40,632 bases of DNA. It comes from Arthrobacter sp. Bi83 (GTDB lineage: Bacteria; Actinomycetota; Actinomycetes; Actinomycetales; Micrococcaceae). The notes beneath the pieces are model-generated. The model searched no databases, was not told the origin of the DNA, and saw only the letters and a list, made by a program, of their open reading frames with translations. Positions 14,918-21,783 of this stretch are shown here, one piece after another. The stretch spans positions 1 to 40,632 of the forward strand of contig NZ_CAKKLY010000045.1 of the NCBI RefSeq assembly GCF_918698095.1, written 5' to 3'. How positions within the stretch are numbered: the stretch's first letter is position 1; each line of letters opens with the position of its first letter. The position numbers and the translations under genes were made by a program.

Positions 14918-17287
14918 TCAGGCGCGGGCGCGCACCACGGGAAGGCTTGCCGTGGGCGGACCGCTCGGGAAGACCGACGGTTCCGGCACTTCGACCGGTT
15001 CGAGGGCCACGCGGACGGAGTCGGCGCCGACGGAATAGACCCCGCCGCGCACGTCGATGTCCAGCGGTTCACCTTCCAAGACGCTCAGCGTGATGCTGGC
15101 GTCGACGAGTTCCACGAGGAGGAGCCTTCCCTGCAGCCTCAGGTGGAAGGAAAGGCTGTCCCATTCCTCGGGCAGCCGGGGATCGAAATACGGCACCGCA
15201 CCCTGGTCCCGCAGGCCGGCGAAACCACATACCAACGAGCTCCACACGCCGCCGGTCGAAGCGATGTGCACGCCGTCGATCGTGTTGCCATGCGAATCAT
15301 CCAGGTCGATGAACACTGCGTTGGTGAAGTGCTCAAGAGCCGCCTTCCGGTAGCCCACTTCGGCAGCCATGATGCCCTGGACGCACGCGGACAGCGTCGA
15401 ATCACCCGTGGTGATGGGGTCGTAGAAATCGAAGGCGCGGCGCTTCTCCTCGGCGGTGAATTCCTGCCACTGCAGGAACATGGCCAGCACCGTGTCCGCC
15501 TGCTTGAGCACCTGGTGCCGGTAGATCACCAGCGGATGGAAGTTCAGCAGCAGCGGGTACTTGGAGCGTGGCGTCGTCCAGTCCCATGGCTCCAGGGTCA
15601 TGAAGTCGTTGTCCTGCGAGTACACCTGGAAATGCTCGTCGAACGGAAGCTGGATACGGGACGCCGCCGCCTCCCAAAGCTGCCGCTCGGCGTCGTCGAT
15701 TTCCGGATGGTCCAGCGCCGCCGCAGCGCGCAGGTTAAAACGGGCCATGACATTGGTGTAGAGGTTGTCGTTCACCACTGCCGTGTACTCATCCGGACCG
15801 GTCACGCCGTGGATGTGGAACTGGCCGTCCTTGCCGAAGAACCCCAGGGACACCCACATGCGGGCGGTCTCCACGAGCAGGTCCGCGCCCATTCCATCGC
15901 GGAAGTCGGAGTCTCCGCTCGCCCAGACGTACCGGTTGGCGGCAAAGGCAATCGCGGCAGCAATGTGGAACTGCGCAGTGCCTGCCGCGTAGTAGGCGCT
16001 GGCCTCCAAGCCGTTGATGGTGCGCCACGGAAACAGTGCGCCGTCCACGCTGAGCTCCTTGGCCCGGATCTTGGCGTCCGGCAGCATCTCGTGCCGGAAC
16101 TCCAAAACCTGACGGGCGCCGTCGGGGTTTGAATACGACAGGTACGGGAGGAGGTAGACCTCCTGGTCCCAGAAGTAGTGCCCCTCGTAACCGGAGCCGC
16201 TGACGCCCTTTGCCGGAATGCCGGCTACGCCGGCGCGGGCCGTGGCCTGGGCCAACTGGAAGAGGTTCCAGCGGATGGCCTGCTGCACGTCGGGCTGGCC
16301 ACCCACCTTGATGTCGGTGGTGGACCAGTAGTCGCGGTAGTGTGCCTCGCTCTCGGCGAAGACTTCACCTACCGGCTTCAGGCCCGCCGCTGCCGTGTCC
16401 GCCGGGTCCTGGCCTGTTTCGGCGTCTGCCGCTGCCGGCACCCCGATGCGGGCGCCCCGGGCCACCGCGTAGCTGACGCTCTTCTCGAGCCGGAACGGCT
16501 CATGGGATCCAACTGCCAGCACGTAACGGACGCTGCTGTCGTCCTGGTCCACGAGCGTATCGAACGGCTGGTGCCCTGCAGAGGTCCAGTGGTCGACGGC
16601 GATTCCCACGCGCTGCTTCGACTCCGCCGCTTCCCAGGAAAGGCGGAGCGAACCGTCGCCGCCGTCGAGCCTCAAGGGCAGCAGGACGCGCCCTGCGTGC
16701 CGGCCCGCCCTGCGCGGATCGTGCGCGGAGTGGTCGTCCACCGGCTGGTCCTGGCGGTTGATCACGGACGAGGTGACGTCGGCGGAGACGGCGCGGTCCG
16801 CGGAGAGCTCCAGCGAAATAGCGAGACAGCCGCGCGATTCGAAGCCCACGGCGCGGCGCTCCACGGTGGTGACGGTGGCGCCCGAACGGCATTGCCACAC
16901 GATGCGGCACTCGTAGATTCCGGTGGCGAAATCTACGGAACGGCGGTAGTCCAGCACCGTCGATTCAGCGAGGCTGAGCATCTCGCCGTCCACGATCACC
17001 GTGAAGTTGTTGGCATCCGGAATGTACAGGATCCGCTGGCCGGTGCGCGCGAAACCGAAGGCATTTTCAGCGTGCTTGATATCCCAGATTTCGTGGAACC
17101 CGTTGATGAAGCTGCCCGGGAGCTCCGCATCCGCCGCCGCCCAATGGGCGCCCCTGATACCCAAATGTCCGTTTCCAAGGGCAAACAGCGTTTCCAGGGT
17201 GCCGGCATTGCCGGCGGCATGACCGGTCTCCACGAGCTTCCAGGGATCGTTGGGGAAGCGGACGCGGTCAGCAGTGATGAGTGCCAT
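14918..17287 (-). CDS. GH65 alpha-glucobiose phosphorylase
   Basis: A 789-aa cytosolic enzyme of glycoside hydrolase family 65: maltose, trehalose, kojibiose or nigerose phosphorylase. Such enzymes split the disaccharide with phosphate into beta-glucose 1-phosphate and glucose. Layout: N-terminal beta-sandwich (about 1-285), linker, (alpha/alpha)6 barrel (about 330-710) and a small C-terminal beta sheet. Markers are GNGHLGIRGAH near residue 40, WDQEVYLLPYL, the catalytic-acid motif GVTGPDEYT with Glu near residue 500, YRHQVLKQADTVL, and the phosphate-site region STLSACVQGIMAAEVGY. AAGGA nine bases before the ATG supports the start. The beta-phosphoglucomutase gene lies 112 bp upstream on the same strand and would convert the product, which favours phosphorolysis. 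Exact substrate cannot be told. Confidence 0.92.
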   Translation of the reverse strand: MALITADRVRFPNDPWKLVETGHAAGNAGTLETLFALGNGHLGIRGAHWAAADAELPGSFINGFHEIWDIKHAENAFGFARTGQRILYIPDANNFTVIVDGEMLSLAESTVLDYRRSVDFATGIYECRIVWQCRSGATVTTVERRAVGFESRGCLAISLELSADRAVSADVTSSVINRQDQPVDDHSAHDPRRAGRHAGRVLLPLRLDGGDGSLRLSWEAAESKQRVGIAVDHWTSAGHQPFDTLVDQDDSSVRYVLAVGSHEPFRLEKSVSYAVARGARIGVPAAADAETGQDPADTAAAGLKPVGEVFAESEAHYRDYWSTTDIKVGGQPDVQQAIRWNLFQLAQATARAGVAGIPAKGVSGSGYEGHYFWDQEVYLLPYLSYSNPDGARQVLEFRHEMLPDAKIRAKELSVDGALFPWRTINGLEASAYYAAGTAQFHIAAAIAFAANRYVWASGDSDFRDGMGADLLVETARMWVSLGFFGKDGQFHIHGVTGPDEYTAVVNDNLYTNVMARFNLRAAAALDHPEIDDAERQLWEAAASRIQLPFDEHFQVYSQDNDFMTLEPWDWTTPRSKYPLLLNFHPLVIYRHQVLKQADTVLAMFLQWQEFTAEEKRRAFDFYDPITTGDSTLSACVQGIMAAEVGYRKAALEHFTNAVFIDLDDSHGNTIDGVHIASTGGVWSSLVCGFAGLRDQGAVPYFDPRLPEEWDSLSFHLRLQGRLLLVELVDASITLSVLEGEPLDIDVRGGVYSVGADSVRVALEPVEVPEPSVFPSGPPTASLPVVRARA

Positions 17288-17365
17288 GAGTGGCGTTCCT
17301 TAGGCGGTTGGAGGAGCGGCCAGGGTTGGGGGCCTGGCAGGATTGCGCAGTGGAGGCGGAGCTCC

Positions 17366-17405
17366 GTGAAGGCGGAGCTAGAGCTCTGTGAAGGCGGTGC
17401 TAGAG
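17366..17405. repeat. 22-bp-period direct repeat over the beta-PGM stop codon
   Basis: GTGAAGGCGGAGCTAGAG (17366-17383) recurs at 17388-17405 with one mismatch, and a shorter related piece lies just before it. The second copy contains the TAG stop of the beta-PGM gene (minus strand, 17400-17402), so the gene's 3' end seems to have been duplicated into the spacer. Confidence 0.8.
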
Positions 17406-18146
17406 GAGTTCGTCAAGGTCGTTGACCACTAACGTGGCGCCCGCCTCCAGCAGCGTCTGTCGCCCTGCGCCGCGGTCCACTCCGATGACGGAGTGGAAGC
17501 TGCCCGCGCTTCCGGCCTGCACGCCGGAAACCGCGTCCTCGACGACGACGCACTCTTCGCTGGGCAGCTCAAGGAGCCGGGCGGCGTAGTCATAGGTTGC
17601 CGGGCTGGGCTTGCCGGGAAGGCCTTCAGCGGCTGCCACGACGCCGTCCACCACCACCTGGAAATGGCCGTCGAGCCCCGCCGCGCGCAGCACGGACGGT
17701 GCGTTCCGGGACGAGGAGACGACGGCGACCTTGAGTCCCCGGGCCAGCGCGGCTGTGAGGAAACGCACCGACCCCGCGTAAGGGTCAACGCCGGCGCCGA
17801 CGATGTCGTTGAAGATCTTGTTCTTCCGGTTGCCCAGTCCCTGGACTGTCTCGTTGTCCGGCGAGTCGTCGGTGGGACCTTCGGGGAGCTCGATGCCGCG
17901 CGACGTCAGGAAGTCCCGGACGCCGTCGAACCTGGGCTTGCCGTCAATGTGCTCGAAGTAGTCGCTTCCGCGGTAACCGGACTTCCCGGGCTTGGATTCG
18001 AGGTAGCCGTCAAAGAGTTCCTGCCACGCGCGCTCGTGGACCACGGCCGTGGGCGTGAGCACGCCGTCGAGGTCGAACAGGATGGCGGCGGCGTCCGTCC
18101 AGTTGTTCGGAGTGCTGCCGGGGAGGGTCTTCAGAAGATCAGTCAT
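17400..18146 (-). CDS. pgmB: Beta-phosphoglucomutase family HAD hydrolase
   Basis: A 248-aa cytosolic HAD-superfamily enzyme converting beta-glucose 1-phosphate to glucose 6-phosphate. Motif I is ILFDLDGVLTPTAVVHERAW with nucleophile Asp25 and acid/base Asp27; VVSSSRNAPSVLRAAGL is motif II; KPSPATYDYAARLL holds the motif III Lys; VVVEDAVSGVQAG is motif IV. The early VVHERAW and the R-G-S-DYFEHIDGKPRFDGV cap region match beta-PGM rather than other HAD phosphatases. It is upstream of the GH65 gene in one apparent operon, which fits phosphorolysis followed by isomerisation. A weak AAAGGA lies 13 bases before the ATG. A LacI-type operator is found about 300 bp upstream. Confidence 0.9.
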   Translation of the reverse strand: MTDLLKTLPGSTPNNWTDAAAILFDLDGVLTPTAVVHERAWQELFDGYLESKPGKSGYRGSDYFEHIDGKPRFDGVRDFLTSRGIELPEGPTDDSPDNETVQGLGNRKNKIFNDIVGAGVDPYAGSVRFLTAALARGLKVAVVSSSRNAPSVLRAAGLDGHFQVVVDGVVAAAEGLPGKPSPATYDYAARLLELPSEECVVVEDAVSGVQAGSAGSFHSVIGVDRGAGRQTLLEAGATLVVNDLDELL

Positions 18147-18583
18147 GCCTGGTGCGGTGTCCTTTCGGATGGCGGACAGCAGTGGTTGGGGACCATGCGG
18201 GGAGGAGGTGCGGCGTCGGCGACCGCGGGTGGAGCATCTTACGGCGCAATGCCTCGACTGGGGAGCGCCCGGGGGCGCGTTCAGGTGGCTTAAATGCGCA
18301 GTCGCTCTGAGAAACGTCTGCTTCCATCATGAGGCCGTTGTCCGGTCAGGGCAAACGCGCGTGGATTCACGCCCGGAGGCATTTGCACATACATCGCGTG
18401 ACCCAGCCCTTTCAACACTCAGTCAAGGACCGGTAGTTTCGGCCGAAGACGAGTGTAAGCGCTTACAAATTTGGCGTGCAACTGTTTTTACCAAGCCGCA
18501 GGAGTTTGACTCCCCGGGGACCAACTCCTGGCGCTTTGCATCAGCTCAGTTGCAGGACACGGGTCAGTGTTGCAGGACGTGGC
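18147..18583. other. 437-bp intergenic region upstream of the beta-PGM/GH65 operon
   Basis: No gene supported. It holds the LacI-type palindrome at 18454-18467, part of a direct repeat (18549-18587), and on the minus strand possible promoter pieces just downstream of the operator (TTGACT at 18421-18426, TTGAAA at about 18410-18415 with a TATGTG some 18 bp further). The long leader between operator and beta-PGM start contains no obvious hairpin riboswitch that I can identify. Confidence 0.55.
18454..18467. promoter_or_regulatory. LacI/GalR-family operator palindrome
   Basis: TGTAAGCGCTTACA is a perfect 14-bp palindrome with the central CG typical of LacI-family operators. It lies upstream of the minus-strand beta-PGM/GH65 operon next to possible -35 sequences, so a sugar-responsive LacI-type repressor likely controls disaccharide use. 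No LacI-family gene is in the window. Confidence 0.85.
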
Positions 18584-18587
18584 TCAG
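18549..18587. repeat. 20-bp-period direct repeat at the esterase 3' end
   Basis: GTTGCAGGACACGGGTCAG (18549-18567) recurs at 18569-18587 with 16 of 19 bases matching, and a third partial GCAGGACGTAG follows inside the esterase coding end. As at 17366-17405, a gene's 3' end appears duplicated into its downstream spacer. Confidence 0.75.
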
Positions 18588-19201
18588 GGCAGGACGTAGT
18601 GGCGCAGGAACGCGCTGACGTCCACCATCTCCCTCTTGGACATTGCATGGCCCATGCCCGGGTACGTGCGTGCCGTCAGCTGGGTGTGGGCATTCAGCCA
18701 CTCCTCGGCATAGGCAACAGCTTCCTCGTTGATGATCAGGTCGGCCCTGTCCCGTCCCCAGAAAAAGGGCGGCGGGGTGTCGAAGGATTCACTGAGCGCC
18801 AGCAGATCGTTGTCCAGCACAAAGCCGGAAAGGCCGACGACGGCCGGAAAGTCCCGCGGCCGCAGCCGCAGCAGGGTGCTCGCCATGGCCATCCCCTGCG
18901 AATACCCCAGCAGGCTCACGCTGCTGTGGCCGCCCTTGACGGAGTCAATCCAGGAAAAGACCGAGTTGGCGGCGGCAATGACATCGGCGAAGTCGTTCGT
19001 GAGGAAGTAGTCCAGCAGGAACCAGCCGTAACCGTCGGCGATCGGCATCGGCGCGCGGAGAGCGGCGCAGGTGAATTCGGACGGGAGGTAGTCGAACAGA
19101 TTCACCATCCGCGACTCGTCCGTGCCATAGCCATGCATCATCACGAGCAGCGGCGTGCCGGAGCGCTCATTTTCCGGCTTCGACCAAACGACTGTCTCCA
19201 T
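18584..19201 (-). CDS. Phospholipase/carboxylesterase-type alpha/beta hydrolase
   Basis: A 205-aa serine hydrolase of the small carboxylesterase/acyl-protein-thioesterase-like family, likely cytosolic and acting on short acyl esters. Visible: oxyanion-loop MMHGYGTDES near residue 21, nucleophile elbow GYSQG with Ser101, and catalytic His in YPGMGHAMSKREM near the C-terminus; the acid is probably the Asp of GRDRADLIINEE. Start: ATG at 19201, with no Shine-Dalgarno but TAGGCT six bases before it, so probably leaderless. It runs alone on the minus strand. Confidence 0.87.
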   Translation of the reverse strand: METVVWSKPENERSGTPLLVMMHGYGTDESRMVNLFDYLPSEFTCAALRAPMPIADGYGWFLLDYFLTNDFADVIAAANSVFSWIDSVKGGHSSVSLLGYSQGMAMASTLLRLRPRDFPAVVGLSGFVLDNDLLALSESFDTPPPFFWGRDRADLIINEEAVAYAEEWLNAHTQLTARTYPGMGHAMSKREMVDVSAFLRHYVLP

Positions 19202-19207
19202 CGGAAC

Positions 19208-19213
19208 AGCCTA
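19208..19213 (-). promoter_or_regulatory. -10-like hexamer for leaderless esterase mRNA
   Basis: On the minus strand TAGGCT, six bases, then the ATG at 19201. A short palindrome CCCGTACGGG at 19221-19230 sits in the spacer region between -10 and -35 and could be a repressor site. Confidence 0.55.
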
Positions 19214-19398
19214 ACGACTCCCCGTACGGGAACTGCAGGCCGGCCAGCGTGCTGACCTGCGCGTTTGATTGAAACAGGGGGTACTGCGCTGTAGCCTGAC
19301 GATTGACAGCATGCTTAGCGAGTGGCGCATGCTTCGCCGGATTTACCGAGTGCCGCACTTACCAGGTTGCGAGAAGTCGCCAACACAAGGAGCAAGTC

Positions 19399-19656
19399 AT
19401 GAGAATCGGTTCCGCCATCTTCCTCATTGCCATCGGTGCCATCCTCGCCTGGGCCATCACCCCCGGCCTGATTCCCAATGTCGACCAGACTTTGGTCGGC
19501 TACATCCTGATGGCGGTGGGAGTTATCGGGCTGATCGCTTCGCTTGTCCTGGCGTCCCCCGGCCGAAGCCGCCGCATCAGCGAGACACGTTCCGTTGTGG
19601 ACCCCAACACCGGCGAGCGCATCACGCGCAACGAAAGCCGCGACGGCGGACTGTAG
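19399..19656 (+). CDS. Small two-TM membrane protein (DUF6458-like)
   Basis: An 85-aa membrane protein: MRIGSAIFLIAIGAILAWAI as the first hydrophobic segment, VGYILMAVGVIGLIASLVL as the second, then a basic/polar tail (SRRISETRSVVDPNTGERI). It resembles the DUF6458 proteins common in actinobacteria, of unknown role. AAGGAG seven bases before the ATG fixes the start; the longer frame to 19303 is not needed. A hairpin terminator follows. Confidence 0.82.
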   Translation: MRIGSAIFLIAIGAILAWAITPGLIPNVDQTLVGYILMAVGVIGLIASLVLASPGRSRRISETRSVVDPNTGERITRNESRDGGL

Positions 19657-19717
19657 CCCCGCCGCTGCCCGCCGCATCCAGCCGGTGCCCTTCCGTGAAA
19701 CTCCAGATAAAGCACCG

Positions 19718-19761
19718 GACTGCCGGGCCAGACCCTTCGGTCCGGCCCGGCAGTCTGTTTT
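19718..19761 (+). terminator. Rho-independent terminator
   Basis: GACTGCCGGGCC (19718-19729) and GACC (19731-19734) pair with GGTC (19739-19742) and GGCCCGGCAGTC (19744-19755) around a CTTC loop, with a single A/C internal mismatch, followed by TGTTTTC. Confidence 0.88.
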
Positions 19762-19775
19762 CATGTTGTTTTTCA

Positions 19776-19808
19776 TTGACAAAGCAACATGATCGAAGAT
19801 AAAGTCAA
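19776..19808 (+). promoter_or_regulatory. Candidate promoter of the fruR-fruK-fruA-ptsH operon
   Basis: TTGACA (19776-19781), 16-bp spacer and GATAAA (19798-19803), a good -35 with a fair -10. The arms TTGAC (19776-19780) and GTCAA (19804-19808) form an inverted repeat around the core promoter, a plausible place for FruR autoregulation. This is inference; no family consensus was matched. Confidence 0.5.
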
Positions 19809-19976
19809 GTAATTACAGATCGTGTGATGGCAGTCACTGAGGCTTCAATTGCTGGAGTGTCGGCCGCTGGCAGTAGGCCCCGGGGAGACAGCCAGCCGGA
19901 AGCCGTTCGCTGATCAGTAAGAGACAGACGATTTTGCAGTATTCACGCAGAGCAGTACTTACGCAATGGAGGGTAT

Positions 19977-20786
19977 GTGTTTGCCGAGGAGCGTCAGCAG
20001 CAGATCGCGGGGCTCGTTGCAGCCAGCGGCCGCGCTAGCGTGACCGACCTCGCAGAGCGCTTCAGGATCACCACCGAAACCGTCCGCCGCGATCTCGCCG
20101 CCCTTGAATCCGCCGGCAGCGTCCGCCGCGTTCACGGCGGCGCTGTTTCCGCGGACCGTTTCAGCACCACCGAAGAAAGCATCCTGGAGCGGACCATCCA
20201 GCGACAGGGGCAGAAGCACCGCATCGCCGAGGCTGCCCTCGCCTTCCTGCCGCAGGGCCCCTCGAGCAGCATCCTCCTGGACGCCGGCTCAACCACCGAG
20301 GTCCTGGCCGACATCCTGGCCCGCCGCAGTGCCGTATCAGCCAAGCACAACGGAGCCGAACAGAATCAGGAACTGGTGGTCATCACGCACGCCATTCCCA
20401 TCGCCGCCAAACTCGCCAGTACGCCGGGCATCGCCCTGCAGATCCTGGGCGGCCGGGTCCGGGGACTGACTCAGGCCGCCGTTGGCCAGGCAACCGTGGA
20501 CGCCGCCCAGAAGCTCCGCCCGGACATCGCCTTTGTGGGAACCAACGGCATCCATGCAAGCTTTGGCCTGAGCACCCCCGATCCCGAAGAAGCCGCCGTC
20601 AAGGCTGCCTTCGTCCACTCGGCCCGCCGCATTGTGGTGCTGGCCGATTCGTCCAAGCTGGATGCGGAAACGCTGGTCCAGTTCGCCTCATTGAAAGATC
20701 TGGACACCGTGATCACTGACCGCAAGCCCAGCCCCGAACTAGCCGCGGCCCTCGCCGACGCCGGCGTTGAGCTGGTGATCGCATGA
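19977..20786 (+). CDS. fruR: DeoR-family transcriptional regulator of fructose use
   Basis: A 269-aa repressor. Residues 1-57 are the DeoR helix-turn-helix: FAEERQQQIAGLVAASGR, SVTDLAERFRITTETVRRDL, and the GSVRRVHGGAV signature. The remainder is the sugar-phosphate isomerase-like sensor domain (ILLDAGSTTEVLADIL, VGTNGIHASFGLSTPDPEEAAVKAAFV). In this setting the effector is expected to be fructose 1-phosphate. Start is GTG at 19977 with GGAGGG three bases before it, a tight spacing; an overlapping ATG at 19975 is out of frame. Its TGA overlaps the fruK ATG by four bases. Confidence 0.92.
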   Translation: MFAEERQQQIAGLVAASGRASVTDLAERFRITTETVRRDLAALESAGSVRRVHGGAVSADRFSTTEESILERTIQRQGQKHRIAEAALAFLPQGPSSSILLDAGSTTEVLADILARRSAVSAKHNGAEQNQELVVITHAIPIAAKLASTPGIALQILGGRVRGLTQAAVGQATVDAAQKLRPDIAFVGTNGIHASFGLSTPDPEEAAVKAAFVHSARRIVVLADSSKLDAETLVQFASLKDLDTVITDRKPSPELAAALADAGVELVIA

Positions 20787-21781
20787 TCGTCACGCTCACG
20801 GCAAACCCCAGCCTTGACCGCACGGTGGCGCTCCCTGGCCCGCTCGAACGCGGCGAGGTCCAGCGTGCCGTCTCCGTCAGCCAGGAGTCCGGCGGCAAGG
20901 GAGTCAACGTCTCCCGCGCCCTGGTGGCCTCCGGGCTGGAGACCGTCGCGGTGCTCCCCGGCGGGGACTCCGATCCGGTCCTGGCCGGGCTCCGTGACGC
21001 CGGGGTGCCGTTCGCCGCGCTGGCCATCCATGAGCCGCTGCGGACCAACGTGGCCCTCACTGAGCCCGGCGGCGTCACCACCAAGATCAACGAGCCCGGC
21101 CCGGTGCTCGGCGAAGACGCCCAGGAGGCGCTCATTGGGCTGCTCCTGGAACGCGCCAAGGGCGCCAGCTGGGTTGTCCTCGCGGGGTCCCTCCCGCCAG
21201 GAGTTCCTAACGATTTTTACGCCACTGTCACCCGGAGGCTTCGTTCCGCGGACACTGGAAACAGAGTTCCGCAGATCGCCGTCGATTCCTCCGGGGCACC
21301 ACTCGCCGCGGCCATCGCCGGCGATGCATCAGGGGCAGTCTCCGGGAAACCGGACCTGCTCAAACCCAACGCCGAGGAGCTCGCGGAACTTGCCGCCGCG
21401 GCAGGATTCGCCTCGGTGAGCACGGCTGAGGAACTCGAAGCGGATCCGGAGGCTGCCGCGGCAGCCGCCGCCGCCGTCGTGCGTTCCGGCGTAGGGGCCG
21501 TGTTGGCAACGCTCGGTTCAAAGGGCGCTGTCCTTGTGACGGCCGACGGCGCGTGGCTGGCCACGCATCCGCCGGTCACCGCGGTCAGTACGGTCGGCGC
21601 GGGCGATTCGTCGCTGGCTGGCTATCTGCTCGCCGCCAGCCAGGGCGCCGCCCCGGCTGATTGCCTCCGTCAAGCTGTGGCGCACGGCGCCGCAGCCGCT
21701 TCCCTGCCGGGCTCCACAGTTCCGGCAGTCCACCAAACTACCCCCGACGCCGTTACCATCACGGCCCTCCGGAAGGATTGA
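20783..21781 (+). CDS. fruK: 1-phosphofructokinase
   Basis: A 332-aa PfkB-family sugar kinase. It phosphorylates fructose 1-phosphate, made by the PTS, to fructose 1,6-bisphosphate with ATP. Markers: MIVTLTANPSLDRT start, the sugar-binding GGKGVNVSRAL at 37-47, PPGVP in the middle, KPNAEEL, and the second PfkB signature STVGAGDSSLAGYL with the catalytic Asp. An Ala-rich stretch of about 12 residues (EADPEAAAAAAAAV) near 225 slightly lengthens it. Start ATG overlaps the fruR stop (ATGA), so translation is coupled. fruA begins two bases after its stop. Confidence 0.95.
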   Translation: MIVTLTANPSLDRTVALPGPLERGEVQRAVSVSQESGGKGVNVSRALVASGLETVAVLPGGDSDPVLAGLRDAGVPFAALAIHEPLRTNVALTEPGGVTTKINEPGPVLGEDAQEALIGLLLERAKGASWVVLAGSLPPGVPNDFYATVTRRLRSADTGNRVPQIAVDSSGAPLAAAIAGDASGAVSGKPDLLKPNAEELAELAAAAGFASVSTAEELEADPEAAAAAAAAVVRSGVGAVLATLGSKGAVLVTADGAWLATHPPVTAVSTVGAGDSSLAGYLLAASQGAAPADCLRQAVAHGAAAASLPGSTVPAVHQTTPDAVTITALRKD

Positions 21782-21783
21782 CA

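Larger units (their letters stand above)
19657..19976. other. 320-bp spacer with terminator and fructose-operon promoter
   Basis: No gene supported. It contains the terminator of the small membrane protein gene (19718-19761), a candidate promoter (19776-19803) and then a leader of about 170 bp before fruR. The leader shows no clear riboswitch to my eye. Confidence 0.6.

Noticed and set aside
15143..17425. Two long plus-strand frames (329 and 415 codons) opposite the GH65 gene
   Set aside because: Antisense shadows of a gene with full GH65 motifs; no domain recognised in them.
18139..18330. A 63-codon minus-strand frame just upstream of the beta-PGM gene as a leader peptide
   Set aside because: No ribosome site, Pro/Arg/His-rich composition and no attenuator hairpin following.
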